From: Oligoflexus sp.
Lineage (GTDB): Bacteria > Bdellovibrionota_B > Oligoflexia > Oligoflexales > Oligoflexaceae
Direction of reading: 5' to 3'
DNA length: 64,000 nt
Assembly (NCBI RefSeq): GCF_035712445.1
Contig: NZ_DASTAT010000017.1
Location: forward strand, 30,123-94,122
This document shows positions 17,112 through 29,392 of the stretch, one piece after another. The stretch's first letter is position 1. Every line of letters starts with the position of its first letter. The position numbers and the translations under genes were made by a program. A model generated the notes under the pieces. That model was given only the letters and a program-made list of their open reading frames with translations. It did not search any database and had not been told where the DNA came from.

Positions 17112-18095
17112 TTATTGTCCTTCCAGATGACAGGCCACGCTATGATCCCCAGGCAGCTGGGTCAGCTCGGGGTTCTGGGCAAAGCAGCGTTCAAACGCAA
17201 AAGGACAGCGCGTATTGAAACGGCAGCCCTGGGGAAGATTCCGAAGACTCGGAACCGTGCCTTCGATGGTGAACAGTTTTTGCTTTTTGGTGACCGTGGC
17301 CGACGGGATCGACTGCAGGAGGCCTTTGGTATAAGGATGCCGCGGATTTTCGAAAATGCTGAAGACATCGCCGTACTCGACCGCTTTCCCCGCATACATC
17401 ACGACCACATGATCGGCCATCTCCGCGACGATGCCCAGATCGTGGGTGATGAAAATGATCGAAGTCCGCTTTTCCTGCTGCAGCTCTTTCATGAGACGCA
17501 GAATTTGCGCCTGAATGGTGACATCCAGGGCCGTGGTGGGCTCGTCCGCAATCAAAAGGCTGGGTTCGCAGGCCAGGGCCATCGCGATCATCACCCTTTG
17601 CCGCATGCCACCGGAAAGCTGAAACGGATAATCGTGGAGCCTTTGCTCGGGATCGGGAATGTGCACGAGCTTCAGCATGCGCAGAGCTTCATGCAGCGAT
17701 TCACGACGCGACATGCCACGGTGAATGCGAACCACCTCGGCGATCTGTTCGCCGATTGTATACACCGGATTCAGGGCGGTCATCGGCTCCTGAAAAATCA
17801 TGGAAATGCGATCACCACGAATGGCCCGCATTTTTTCCTTCGAAATCTTCGTGAGATCCTGGCCTTCGAAAAGAATTTCGCCGCTTTCGACGAAGCCATT
17901 GGCTTCCTGCACCAGCCCCATGATGGTCATGGCGGTCACTGATTTTCCACAGCCGGATTCGCCGACCACTGCCAGGGTTTTGCCTTTTTCAACGGCCAGG
18001 CTGATCCCATCAAGGGCGCGGACTGTCCCGGTTTCCGTCTGAAAAGAGGTGCGTAGATCCCGCACTCTCAGCAGGGCGTTTTTGGAATCCAACAT
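17112..18095 (-). CDS. oppD: Peptide ABC transporter ATPase, OppD type
   Basis: About 327 residues. It has Walker [11 protein letters not shown]-loop [11 protein letters not shown], signature LSGGMRQR, Walker [10 protein letters not shown] and switch His in ITHDL. The OppD-type C-terminal Cys motif is [15 protein letters not shown]. It is the first gene of the operon oppD-oppF-oppA-oppB-oppC. The start is ATG 18095, with GGGAAGG only a few bases before it; TTG 18092 would give better spacing. The operon promoter should lie in 18096-18259. Confidence 0.94.
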   Translation of the reverse strand: MLDSKNALLRVRDLRTSFQTETGTVRALDGISLAVEKGKTLAVVGESGCGKSVTAMTIMGLVQEANGFVESGEILFEGQDLTKISKEKMRAIRGDRISMIFQEPMTALNPVYTIGEQIAEVVRIHRGMSRRESLHEALRMLKLVHIPDPEQRLHDYPFQLSGGMRQRVMIAMALACEPSLLIADEPTTALDVTIQAQILRLMKELQQEKRTSIIFITHDLGIVAEMADHVVVMYAGKAVEYGDVFSIFENPRHPYTKGLLQSIPSATVTKKQKLFTIEGTVPSLRNLPQGCRFNTRCPFAFERCFAQNPELTQLPGDHSVACHLEGQ

Positions 18096-18259
18096 CAACC
18101 TTCCCGATCATAAAACGTAGGTTGGAAATATAAAGTGACCTCCCTTCTAATCTATTTCGCCCGCACTTGCAATTGCGTTGCATGACGGTGTCACCTGCAG
18201 CCGAAGAGGCTCTTCAGCATGCTCAGGGCAGGCAGATTTTGGCTTTTGAATTGTCCAGA

Positions 18260-19246
18260 CTAAGCGCAGGCGAGGAGCTGCTCGTGAACCCAACTCGTCA
18301 CGAAGTGGTCCAGCCAACGATTGTCGCCCTGCGGCGTCTTTTCTTTGCTGATAAAGCCAAGATGGCCTCCGGATGCTTGCAAGGAAAGCAGGGTTTTGGT
18401 GCTATAGGGGGCGCGGATGACCGAAGGAGCGGGAATAATAGGATCATCGGCGGCCGCGAGGATCAACGTCGGCAGCCTGATATTGCCGACCACATTCTTG
18501 GGCGAGCAGCTGTCGTAGTAATGCGTGCGATTCAGAAAACCGGCCAGTGGAGCAGTAATGACTTCATCGAAGTGACGCAAGGAAAGGCGGGACATCTTTT
18601 GGGCCACGAAGTCGGCGTCGACGACGCTGCGATCCAGGAGCTGTTTCAAAAGACTGCGCACATAGAAAAGATCCAGGTGCCTGTTGCCGATCTGGTCGAT
18701 CGTGCGCGAACTCAATTCCAAATCGATCGGCGGACAGACGGCGAGCGCCGACTTTAATTGCGGCAGAGCACGAAGCTCATTCACACGCTGACCGAGAAGA
18801 TTCAAAAGAATGGTGCCGGACAGGGAAAAACCCACGACCAAAAGCGGACTATCCGGCCAGCGTTGCGAGACGCTTTGCAGACCGGCCAGGACATCGGCAA
18901 CGGAACCGGAGTGATAGATGCGCTGGGCCAGCTTCCCGTGCCGCCCTGCACCACGGTGGTTGTGGCGAATGACCCGCACGCCTCTTTTGGTAAGCTTGGT
19001 CGCGAGACGAACTTTGTACGAAGATTCGGAATCACCGCCCAGGCCATGCATCAGGTAAACGATCGGCGTTCGCGGGGAAGCGTCCGCGGGATGATTGATA
19101 TCCAGTACGATGGCATCACCGTCCGACAAAGGAACAATCATCGACTCATCCGGCGGAAAGGGGCGCGAATCAGGCCAAAGCCAGCCGATCACAGTCTGCA
19201 GTTGCCCGCCGGGACAGAGTGGATGAGGCTGGAATGACGAAGGCAT
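18260..19246 (-). CDS. YheT-family alpha/beta hydrolase
   Basis: A 328-residue hydrolase of the YheT/ABHD1-3 group (COG0429). It opens with PSSFQPHPLCPGGQLQTVIG, typical of the family. Seen are the oxyanion region YLMHGLGGDSESSY, nucleophile GFSLSG, Asp in AADDPIIP and His in GGHLGF. The whole catalytic triad is present. The physiological substrate of bacterial members is uncertain; carboxylesterase or lipid-related activity is likely. ATG 19246 was chosen because TGGAG lies 8 bases upstream and family homology begins there. No operon partner. Confidence 0.88.
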   Translation of the reverse strand: MPSSFQPHPLCPGGQLQTVIGWLWPDSRPFPPDESMIVPLSDGDAIVLDINHPADASPRTPIVYLMHGLGGDSESSYKVRLATKLTKRGVRVIRHNHRGAGRHGKLAQRIYHSGSVADVLAGLQSVSQRWPDSPLLVVGFSLSGTILLNLLGQRVNELRALPQLKSALAVCPPIDLELSSRTIDQIGNRHLDLFYVRSLLKQLLDRSVVDADFVAQKMSRLSLRHFDEVITAPLAGFLNRTHYYDSCSPKNVVGNIRLPTLILAAADDPIIPAPSVIRAPYSTKTLLSLQASGGHLGFISKEKTPQGDNRWLDHFVTSWVHEQLLACA

Positions 19247-19453
19247 GGCTAAACTCCAGGAGAGATGGCCTCTTGTCGGCATAGGGAACTTACGAGTTAA
19301 GCCCGATCCAGGCAAGTCTTTGACTTACGAGGACTTTTTGGCGCTGAAAAATTTGCAAAACTCGACAGGACCTCGACTTTCTTCACTTTTTTACTTTGCA
19401 TTTTGGCTCACCTATCGTTAGTTTGGGTCCGTAACTATTTATGGGGAAATCCC

Positions 19454-20713
19454 TTGAACGCTACTCCCATACTGACTGTCTATCTCGTCCTTCGCCTTGG
19501 GCAATATGGTATCGAAACTCTGCTGTCCTGGCTCAATCATCGCTATGCCCAGGACCCAAAGCGTCAGGCGGAAGCCGCCAAAGTCCTTGAAATCAGCCCT
19601 GAAGCGATGCGAAAATCCTCGGCCTATGCCCGGGACAAGTATCACTTCGCGCAGATCTCGGGCGCGGTGCAGCTCGCCATTACCCTTATTTTCCTGGCTG
19701 CCGGTGGCCTTGGATGGGTGGAGCAAACCATCAGCCCGCTGACCGGCGGCGCGGAAAGCCCGATACTGACTGGACTCGGATTCTTCGCGCTGCTCGGTGC
19801 CTTGGGTTATATTCTGAGCCTGCCCTTTGACCTTTATTTCACCTTCGTCATCGAACAAAAGCACGGTTTCAATCGCCAGACCCTGAAAGGCTTCATCAGC
19901 GATCAGGTGAAGACCATGCTGTTGACCGCCCTTCTGGGTGGACCTTTGCTCGCGGCGCTGCTCTTCGTCATGGGCCGCACCGGCAGCAACTGGTGGATTC
20001 CCGCCTGGCTTCTGCTCTTCGGCTTCAGTCTTCTGACCGCCTGGCTTTATCCCACGCTCCTCGCGCCCCTATTCAACAAGTTTCATCCCTTGGAAGAAGG
20101 GGCTCTGCGCGATGATATCTACACCCTCGCCCGCAAAATAGACTTCAACACCGACGGCATTTCCATCATGGATGCCTCGAAGCGCTCGGCGCACGGCAAC
20201 GCTTATTTCACGGGCGTCTTTGGTAAAAAGAAAATCGTGCTCTTCGATACCCTTGTGAAAAGCATGAGCCCCGGTGAAGTCGTAGCGGTCCTCGCTCACG
20301 AACTCGGGCATTTCAAACTGCATCACGTGCGCTGGTCGCTGATTCGCAGCTTTTTCATCACCGGCCTCATGTTTTACGGACTCAGCCTCTGCCTGCCGCT
20401 GCTCAGCTTCTATCAGGCCTTCGGTTTGCCGGCTGTTTCCGACTACGGCGCGCTCGTGGTATTTTCACTCTGGTTTGGCCCCATCAATTTCATCCTGCAA
20501 CCGCTTTTAAGCCAGATCTCGCGTCGCAACGAGTTCCAGGCCGACGCCTTCGCCCTGCAGAATATCGAAGACAAGCGCAAGCTGGGCGACGCCCTCTTGA
20601 AGCTTCGTGAAAACAGTCATTTAATGCCGATCAGTCACCCCTGGTATTCAGGGGTTTATCATTCGCATCCGCCCCTACTCGAGCGATTGGATGCTATGGG
20701 ATATCTTCGATAA
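19454..20713 (+). CDS. M48-family membrane metalloprotease (Ste24/CAAX-protease type)
   Basis: About 419 residues. It has an N-terminal membrane segment, a Ste24-type N-domain, and helices around residues 60-210. The zinc motif HELGH is in VVAVLAHELGHFKLHH, and the third ligand Glu is in SRRNEFQADAFA. The architecture matches Ste24/CAAX prenyl protease 1 rather than the shorter HtpX. TTG 19454 is preferred (GGGGA 7 bases upstream, sequence LNATPILTVY); a TTG at 19403 is possible. Bacterial members are thought to act in membrane-protein quality control. It lies 26 bases before lexA on the same strand. Confidence 0.9.
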   Translation: MNATPILTVYLVLRLGQYGIETLLSWLNHRYAQDPKRQAEAAKVLEISPEAMRKSSAYARDKYHFAQISGAVQLAITLIFLAAGGLGWVEQTISPLTGGAESPILTGLGFFALLGALGYILSLPFDLYFTFVIEQKHGFNRQTLKGFISDQVKTMLLTALLGGPLLAALLFVMGRTGSNWWIPAWLLLFGFSLLTAWLYPTLLAPLFNKFHPLEEGALRDDIYTLARKIDFNTDGISIMDASKRSAHGNAYFTGVFGKKKIVLFDTLVKSMSPGEVVAVLAHELGHFKLHHVRWSLIRSFFITGLMFYGLSLCLPLLSFYQAFGLPAVSDYGALVVFSLWFGPINFILQPLLSQISRRNEFQADAFALQNIEDKRKLGDALLKLRENSHLMPISHPWYSGVYHSHPPLLERLDAMGYLR

Positions 20714-20739
20714 CGAACTGACTCTGAAAGGTGCAGCTT

Positions 20740-21411
20740 ATGCAGAACTTGACTCCACGCCAGCTCAAAGCTTTCGAGTTTATAAAATCGCACACCGAAC
20801 GCGTGGGCTATGCGCCGACGCTTCGTGAACTCTGTGACTTCATGGGCTATAAAGCTGTTGGCTCCGCTCAGGACGTGATCGCCTCGCTCCGGAAAAAAGG
20901 TTTCATCACCACACCGATGAAGCAAGCCGCGCGCTCCCTGACTCTTTCCGACAAAGGAAAGGCCTTTTACGGTGTGAAGCTCGCCGCTCCCGGCGACATG
21001 GGCGATTCCTTTCTGGTGCCCTGCCTTGGCAAGGTTCCCGCTGGCGTCCCCATCGAAGCGATCGAGGATCACTCGGGATATATCCGCGTTTCGAGCAGTC
21101 TTCTGCCGCGCTCCGTCTCGCAGGACAATCTTTTTGCTCTGCAGGCCAAGGGCCTGAGTATGCTGCATGCCGGGATCCTGGATGGCGACTGGCTCGTGAT
21201 TCAGCAGCAGCAGGATGCTCCGCACGGAACCATCGTCGTCGCGCAGGTCGGTGACAACGCCACTGTGAAAAGGCTCTGCCTGGATTCACGTCGCGGCTGG
21301 TACCTGAAACCGGAAAATCCTGATTTTCAGGAAATCTATGCCGACGATGAACCCTTCGCCGTTCTCGGCCGGGTCGTTGCGCTGCAGCGCACCATGTTTG
21401 ACCTGAACTGA
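20740..21411 (+). CDS. lexA: LexA repressor
   Basis: A 223-residue SOS repressor. It has an N-terminal winged helix (LTPRQLKAFEFIKSH, then APTLRELCDFMG and VIASLRKKGFI) and a self-cleavage site Ala-Gly in VPAGVP. The S24 latent protease domain has catalytic Ser in KGLSMLHAGILDGDW and Lys in ATVKRL. All residues required for RecA-stimulated autocleavage are present. ATG 20740 is preferred over GTG 20731 because AAAGG lies 8 bases before it. No recognisable LexA box was found directly upstream; transcription may come from inside or before the protease gene. The imuA-imuB-dnaE2 cassette 15 kb away is a likely regulon member. Confidence 0.95.
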   Translation: MQNLTPRQLKAFEFIKSHTERVGYAPTLRELCDFMGYKAVGSAQDVIASLRKKGFITTPMKQAARSLTLSDKGKAFYGVKLAAPGDMGDSFLVPCLGKVPAGVPIEAIEDHSGYIRVSSSLLPRSVSQDNLFALQAKGLSMLHAGILDGDWLVIQQQQDAPHGTIVVAQVGDNATVKRLCLDSRRGWYLKPENPDFQEIYADDEPFAVLGRVVALQRTMFDLN

Positions 21412-21442
21412 TGATGACAGAAATTCCCAGCATTATGACATA

Positions 21443-21475
21443 AGTTATCGTCAACCTTCCGTGTTGGCGATAACT
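21443..21475. promoter_or_regulatory. Long inverted repeat downstream of lexA
   Basis: AGTTATCGTCAAC and GTTGGCGATAACT form a 13-bp stem with one G-T pair around a 7-base loop, 31 bases after the lexA stop. No T-run follows, so it is not a classic terminator. It may be a processing or termination hairpin or an operator for the next kinase gene. Confidence 0.45.
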
Positions 21476-22840
21476 CGACATACTTCTCCCCTACTCTGTT
21501 TACATATTCTTTCTCAGCGGCTAGGATACGCGCGCAACCTCGAGTCAAGGCTGGCACGTCGACTATGCTGCAGCAGATCCGGAAATTTGAAATCGAAGCT
21601 CAAAGGCGCCAGATCAGAAAGATCATGTGGTCGCAGCTGGTATCCGATAGCTTCTACGCGCTGATTTTCATCGCCGGGCAGCGCTATTTCGAGTTCCTGC
21701 TGCTTTTGGCTTTTCAGGTTCCCATTCATTTCATGCTGCGGCGGCTGTCGGTTCAGGTTGATTCCCGGCTCAAATGCATCGTGATTCTTTTGCAGCACCT
21801 GACCTTTTTCGTCTTTGCCGCCATACTGGGGGAAAAAGCCCTTGTGCAGCTGCTATCCTTGAGCGCGTTTTTAAGCCAGATCATTCACCTGCGACCCAAG
21901 CGCTGGATGGAATGGGCAGCTGTGCTGCTCGCTCCTATCCTTTGGAATATTTTGGAATGGCGGGATTATGATATTTTCCAGCTGCCAAGGACACATCCTG
22001 AATGGATGATCACGGCCATTCGCCTTGGAATACTGAATAGCTCCTTTATCTTCCTTTACCTGATCTTTGACTTTCTTCGCCTGAGGCATCGGGAGCTGGA
22101 AAACGAGATGGTGGCTTCGGGAATGAATCTGCAGCAGGCCAAGGCCACGATCGAAAGGCAGCAGTCAGCCCTGGTGCAAAATTCCAAGATGCAGGCGCTC
22201 GGGGAAATGGCCGGTGGGATCGCGCATGAAATCAATAATCCTCTGTCCATTATTGTGGCCCAGCTTTACGCCCTGAAGGCACGGCTCATCAAGGGCATGC
22301 TCTCGGCCCAGGAACTCCAGGAATCCCTGCATAACCTGCAGCAGAGTTCCGGCCGCATCTCGCATATCGTGCAGAGCCTTCTGCAGATTTCCGGAGACGG
22401 AGCGCGCGACCCCTTTCAGAACGTCAGCGTGCTCGCCCTGCTCGATCATACTGAAGCCCTCTGTCGCCAGAAATTTCAGCATTACGGGATTGAGCTGACC
22501 GTCGCCAAGCATATTCCTGAGACCCTTATGATTCCCTGTCATCAGTCGCAGATCGCCCAGGTGCTTTTGAACCTTCTTTCCAACGCTTTTGATGCGGTGG
22601 CCGAGGCTCAGGAACGTTGGGTCCGCGTCTGGACCGTGCATGATAGCGAAAGGGTGGTCTTTATCGTGACCGATAGTGGTCAGGGCGTGCTGCCACAGCA
22701 GAAGGAGAGGCTCTTTCAACCTTTCTCCTCCACCAAGCCGATCGGCAAGGGCATGGGTCTTGGCCTCAGCATTTCCAAAGGCATCGTGGAGCAGCATCAC
22801 GGCAACATCTGGCTCGATACCTCGGCACGCTACACGACCT

Positions 22841-25009
<2,169 letters not shown>

Positions 25010-25245
25010 GGCATGGCCCACATTGCTGGTGCGTCTTCGATCGGTGTCGACTGGACGCAGTCTTGGTTATGTGTGTGCGTGCTTATCCGCAGATTACACG
25101 ATCTCATCCATGTACCAAATACCTTTTAGCTTTTCGGGACGGGGACTGCGACCTGGACAGCCGTGCAAAGGATTGATCTTCGTTTTTTCCACAGTTTTTG
25201 CTATAGCTTCCAAAGTTTCCATCAGGAGGACATATTCTGAAGTCT

Positions 25246-26769
25246 ATGGAACCTTCTGCTGTTGATATGGATCGACTCGCCAGCGAATGTGAGAAGGAAG
25301 AACTTCGCCATACGGGCTTTATTCAGGGCCATGGAGTCTTCTTCGCCCTGGATCGGCAGGGTTTTTGCCTCGCTGTAAGCGAAAACGTCGCGCAGATAGG
25401 CGTTCCTGTGGAGACGCTGCTGCGGCGTGACTTCTTTTCTTTTTTCAAAGAACTTCTTCCCTTTCGTGAACATCTGCAGTCCTTGATCCCGGAACTGCCA
25501 CGCAAACTGGGAGATTTTCGTTTGGGGCAGAGGGTGTGGAGCGTGGTCGCGACCCCGTCGGCCGAGATTATTTTTTTGGAACTTGAACCCGCGCCCGCGC
25601 AGGATGCTTCCGGTCCGACGAAAAAGAACCTGGCACCATGCCTTTATGTTCCCCATGAGTTTGCGGAAGCTTCTGATGCTTATAAGGCCCTGGTTCGGGA
25701 TATTCAGAAAATGATCGGCTATGATCATGTGATGCTGTATCAGTTCCAATTCGATGGCAGCGGGGAAGTGATTGCCGAACAAAGACTGTCTGATGCCCCG
25801 GCATACCTGGGCCACCGATTCCCGGCTTCCGACATTCCCCAGATCGCCCGCAACCTTTATATGAAGACTTTTTTTCGCCAGGTCGTGAGTATTCATGATC
25901 GGCCTGTGGCGATTCGGACGGCCGATGGCCAGAATCTGGACCTGACCCATAGTTATCTGCGCAGCGTGTCACCTGTTCATATCGAATACCTGCGGAACAT
26001 GAAGGTGGCGTCATCCTTCTCGGTGCCCATCATCCTGAACAAGCAGCTTTGGGGCCTTGTGACGACCCATGCCTATGCACCGCGAGCGGTTCCCTTCGAT
26101 GTGCGCATCCAGGTCGCTGAAACAGTGCGCAACTTCTGCGTCACGCTGCGAACCATGAAAATCCTCGAAGAAAATCGCTGGCACCTGCGTCTGGACCAAA
26201 GGCTCCTCGGCCTTGCCGATGATCTGATTTGGCGGGACAGGACGGTGAATCTTTCGGAGGAGGGCGTGGCGAGCATCTGCGATATTCTGGGCCTTTGCGG
26301 CTTCGTGCTGATCAGCGGCGACGAGGTCAGCGCCTTCGGCTACTGTCCCGACACCGACCTGATTCACCGCATGATGGATACGTTCTGCTACGATCGAACC
26401 CGGCCCTTATTCGCCACCGAAAATGTTCGCAAGCGCTTTCGCTACTATCACGAATGGCCCGATGACATCGGGGGGCTGATCATCGTCCAGAATAGTTTCT
26501 CGGTCGGGGAAAAAAGATGGCAGTATGTGTTCTTCGGCTTTCGCCATGAAATGCTGCAGACCATCACCTGGGCCGGCGATCCCATGAAGAATCTGTCCGA
26601 CGATCCCACTGCCCCAAGGCTTCAGCCTCGCCAATCCTTTGCCACCTGGATCGAGGAAAGACGCGGCTGCTCCTCGTATTGGACGCACACCGATAAACTG
26701 GTCGCGCGGCGCCTTGTGAACTTCATTTTCCGCTCCAAAGGCGACATCCAAAGGCCGCGCATCACCTGA
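25246..26769 (+). CDS. Bacteriophytochrome photosensory core without kinase domain
   Basis: A 507-residue protein with the PAS-GAF-PHY photosensory module. C15 lies in ECEKEELRHTGFIQGHG, exactly where biliverdin-binding phytochromes carry their chromophore Cys. The GAF domain shows FPASDIPQIARNLY and the chromophore-contacting His in SVSPVHIEYLRNM. The PHY tongue carries PRQSF and WIEERRG. No histidine kinase or other output domain follows: the protein ends soon after the PHY domain, where a linker helix would begin. An AGGAGG sits 16 bases before ATG 25246, so an in-frame CTG at 25237 could be the true start. It should sense red/far-red light and signal through a partner protein. Confidence 0.9.
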   Translation: MEPSAVDMDRLASECEKEELRHTGFIQGHGVFFALDRQGFCLAVSENVAQIGVPVETLLRRDFFSFFKELLPFREHLQSLIPELPRKLGDFRLGQRVWSVVATPSAEIIFLELEPAPAQDASGPTKKNLAPCLYVPHEFAEASDAYKALVRDIQKMIGYDHVMLYQFQFDGSGEVIAEQRLSDAPAYLGHRFPASDIPQIARNLYMKTFFRQVVSIHDRPVAIRTADGQNLDLTHSYLRSVSPVHIEYLRNMKVASSFSVPIILNKQLWGLVTTHAYAPRAVPFDVRIQVAETVRNFCVTLRTMKILEENRWHLRLDQRLLGLADDLIWRDRTVNLSEEGVASICDILGLCGFVLISGDEVSAFGYCPDTDLIHRMMDTFCYDRTRPLFATENVRKRFRYYHEWPDDIGGLIIVQNSFSVGEKRWQYVFFGFRHEMLQTITWAGDPMKNLSDDPTAPRLQPRQSFATWIEERRGCSSYWTHTDKLVARRLVNFIFRSKGDIQRPRIT

Positions 26770-26773
26770 CGGC

Positions 26774-29329
26774 TCAGGGCCCGTGCCCATTGTGGAAGGG
26801 ATTGGCATCCATGTTGAAGGCTGAAATCACATAGCCATAGTCCATGGGCTGCCCTGCCGCCTCGTGACCTTCGGAACAGTACACAATCCGCATGATGTAT
26901 TTGCTCTGGTCGGTCGCGATCTGAATGATCTTGGTCATCTTCGAAATCATGACCTCTTTCAGAGTGCGAATGACGAGGTCATGTTCCGCGATAAAAGTGA
27001 TGTCCGTGATAGGCCGACCCACGTCGTGGCGCATGACGTTGACGAGTTTGAGGATTTCAGAATTGTAGCGGCGGATCCGCAGTTCGCGATCCAGGAAGAT
27101 CATGCCGATGCTCGATGTTTTGAGCAGAAATTCGATATCGCGATGCGCCTGCTGAAGCTCGTCGATCTTGGACTGGTATTCGGCGTTGACGGTATAGAGT
27201 TCTTCATTCACCGACTGCAACTCTTCATTGGCGCTCTGCAGCTCCTCGTTTGAAGACATCAGCTCTTCATTGGCGCTTTGCAGTTCCTCGTTGGTGGTCT
27301 CCAGCTCTTCGATCGTCGACTGCAAGGATTCCCTGAGGCCATCCAGCTGCTCTTCCAGATTGCTGATCTGAGCCTGCGAATACCGCCTTTCATCAAAGGA
27401 TTCCTGAGGATCCAAGGAAGGGGCTGGTTGAGGTCCGCTATTCAGAATGCGAACCAGATAGACATGCGAGGCGCTCACCACTTCGGGGGTAAAGTCGATC
27501 AGTTCAATATCGAGGCTTCGGGTCGTATCGGGACCGTGGCAGACCACGTTCTCGAAAGTCACGTGCCGCTTTTGCGGCGAAATCTTATCCACAGCCGACC
27601 GGACAGCCAGGGCCAGATCCCGCGGCAAAAGCTTCAGGACATCATAGGTTCTTTGACCGCCCGGGACCTGCAGATAAGTGGAAGCCTCGCCGAAAACATG
27701 CAAAAGGTTATAGCCTGAATCAAAGAGCAGGCCGCTCTCCACGAAATGGCTCAGGATATTTTCATAGACTTTGGTAAGCCTCGAATCCTTTTGATAACTG
27801 ACACGCGGCAGGCTGCGAGGAGCTGCCATGGATGCATCCGCATAGGGAGGCATGATGGCTTCCTCCTGAATGCGAAGCCGCAGCTCAGGTTTTTCCGTCA
27901 CCTCAGGGTTATTGATCTTTTGAAATATTTTCGCGGCCCCATGCACGACGCGGAACTGACGATTGATTTCGCCCACGGTTTCACTTTTTCCCAGGAAAAG
28001 GTAGCCATCCGGCTTGGCTGCAAAATGAAAGACGGAGATGACCTTGCTCTGCAGAGTCGGTTTGAAATAGATCAAAAGATTGCGGCAGCTGATCAGATCG
28101 ATGCGGCTGAAAGGAGGATCGCGGAAGACGTTGTGCACGGAAAAAACGATGCTGTTGCGGATCTGCGGCACAACCTCATAGCCTCCCTCACGCTGAATGA
28201 AGTATTTTTCAAAGTAACCGCGGTGCAGCATTTCAAGGTTGATCGTTTCCGGATAAAGCCCTTGACCTGCGATCTTGATGGCCTGAGCATCAATATCGGT
28301 GGCGAATATTTTGAAATCGTTGGTCTTGCCCTGGGCGATGATGGTCTCGCGCAGAAGAATGGCGAGGCTGTAAGCCTCTTCACCCGTCGAGCAGCCCGCC
28401 ACCCAAACCCGGATCGGGTTATGCGCGGAGCGTTTCACGATCTCGCTGATCGCCAGGCGTTCGAGCAGTTCGAAGGATTCGGTGTTGCGGAAGAATTGCG
28501 TCACGCCGATCAGAAGATCAGAATGCAGACGGCGGATTTCGGTAGGATCCTGCGTGATGAAATCGCAGTATTCCTGAAGCGAGGTAAAGTTCAGGACCTT
28601 CACCCTGCGTTCAATGCGGCGGATGATTGTGGAGGAACGGTAGGAGCTGAAATCAATCCCCGAGACCAGCTGCAGCTGCGAGAGCAGAAGGCTGTAGCTC
28701 TGCTCATCCGTCTCAATGCTGTGGTCACCTCCGCCCCTCGTGATTTCTTGTATGTAACTTTGAACGTAGCTGGCCATTTCCTCGGGGGCCAGCACCTGAT
28801 CGGCCAAACCCGAGCGAATAATACTTTTGGGCATGCCATCAAACTTGCAGGTTTCAGGAGCCTGAGCGATGACAAGGCCCCCGTTGCTTTTGATGAGCTT
28901 CGCCCCGCGGGTTCCATCACTGCCCGTGCCCGATAGGATGACGCCAATGGCCGCGGATCCACGTTCCTCGGCCAGCGTTTCAAAGAAATGGTCGATCGGC
29001 AGCCTCGGACTATGGTTGCCCTCCATATCGGTGGCCAGGATGCGATTTTTTTGAATCTGCAGGTATTTCTTGGGCGGTATGAGGTAAATCGAGGCGGGCT
29101 CGATCACGGCCTCATGTTCCACCCGAACGATCTTCATTCGGGTATGTCGCGACAGAAGCTCGTCCATAAGGCTTTTAAAGTCAGGTGAAAGGTGCTGAAT
29201 CACGACAAAGCAGAGATCGCCGGGATGATCGAAGTGGTCAAAGAAGCTCTGCAGGGCCTCAAGCCCGCCGGCTGAGGCGCCAATTCCAACGACAACAGGT
29301 TGATCGGTATCCTGGTTCATGTCATTCAT
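26774..29329 (-). CDS. CheB-CheR-PAS fusion protein
   Basis: An 851-residue fusion. The CheB-like methylesterase domain (~10-195) has catalytic Ser S19 in GASAGG, His in IQHLSP and Asp in GTGSDG, but no receiver domain. The CheR-like methyltransferase (~215-480) has the SAM motif [15 protein letters not shown]-like region (~515-655) comes next, then a regular coiled coil built of [10 protein letters not shown]-type heptads (~665-745) and a last PAS domain. Related proteins usually continue into a histidine kinase; this one stops at the PAS. No receptor or other che gene is nearby. ATG 29329 has a perfect AGGAGG. It is convergent with the phytochrome gene, 4 bases away. Confidence 0.9.
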   Translation of the reverse strand: MNDMNQDTDQPVVVGIGASAGGLEALQSFFDHFDHPGDLCFVVIQHLSPDFKSLMDELLSRHTRMKIVRVEHEAVIEPASIYLIPPKKYLQIQKNRILATDMEGNHSPRLPIDHFFETLAEERGSAAIGVILSGTGSDGTRGAKLIKSNGGLVIAQAPETCKFDGMPKSIIRSGLADQVLAPEEMASYVQSYIQEITRGGGDHSIETDEQSYSLLLSQLQLVSGIDFSSYRSSTIIRRIERRVKVLNFTSLQEYCDFITQDPTEIRRLHSDLLIGVTQFFRNTESFELLERLAISEIVKRSAHNPIRVWVAGCSTGEEAYSLAILLRETIIAQGKTNDFKIFATDIDAQAIKIAGQGLYPETINLEMLHRGYFEKYFIQREGGYEVVPQIRNSIVFSVHNVFRDPPFSRIDLISCRNLLIYFKPTLQSKVISVFHFAAKPDGYLFLGKSETVGEINRQFRVVHGAAKIFQKINNPEVTEKPELRLRIQEEAIMPPYADASMAAPRSLPRVSYQKDSRLTKVYENILSHFVESGLLFDSGYNLLHVFGEASTYLQVPGGQRTYDVLKLLPRDLALAVRSAVDKISPQKRHVTFENVVCHGPDTTRSLDIELIDFTPEVVSASHVYLVRILNSGPQPAPSLDPQESFDERRYSQAQISNLEEQLDGLRESLQSTIEELETTNEELQSANEELMSSNEELQSANEELQSVNEELYTVNAEYQSKIDELQQAHRDIEFLLKTSSIGMIFLDRELRIRRYNSEILKLVNVMRHDVGRPITDITFIAEHDLVIRTLKEVMISKMTKIIQIATDQSKYIMRIVYCSEGHEAAGQPMDYGYVISAFNMDANPFHNGHGP

Positions 29330-29392
29330 GAGCGTCCTCCTGGGGCTTGGGAAGCTCAGAAATCACACGATCCCAGGCAAAAATCAAGAAAC

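Noticed and set aside
16113-17942. A 609-codon + strand frame across the oppF and oppD genes
   Set aside because: Antisense to two ABC ATPases with complete motifs; composition typical of a mirror frame.
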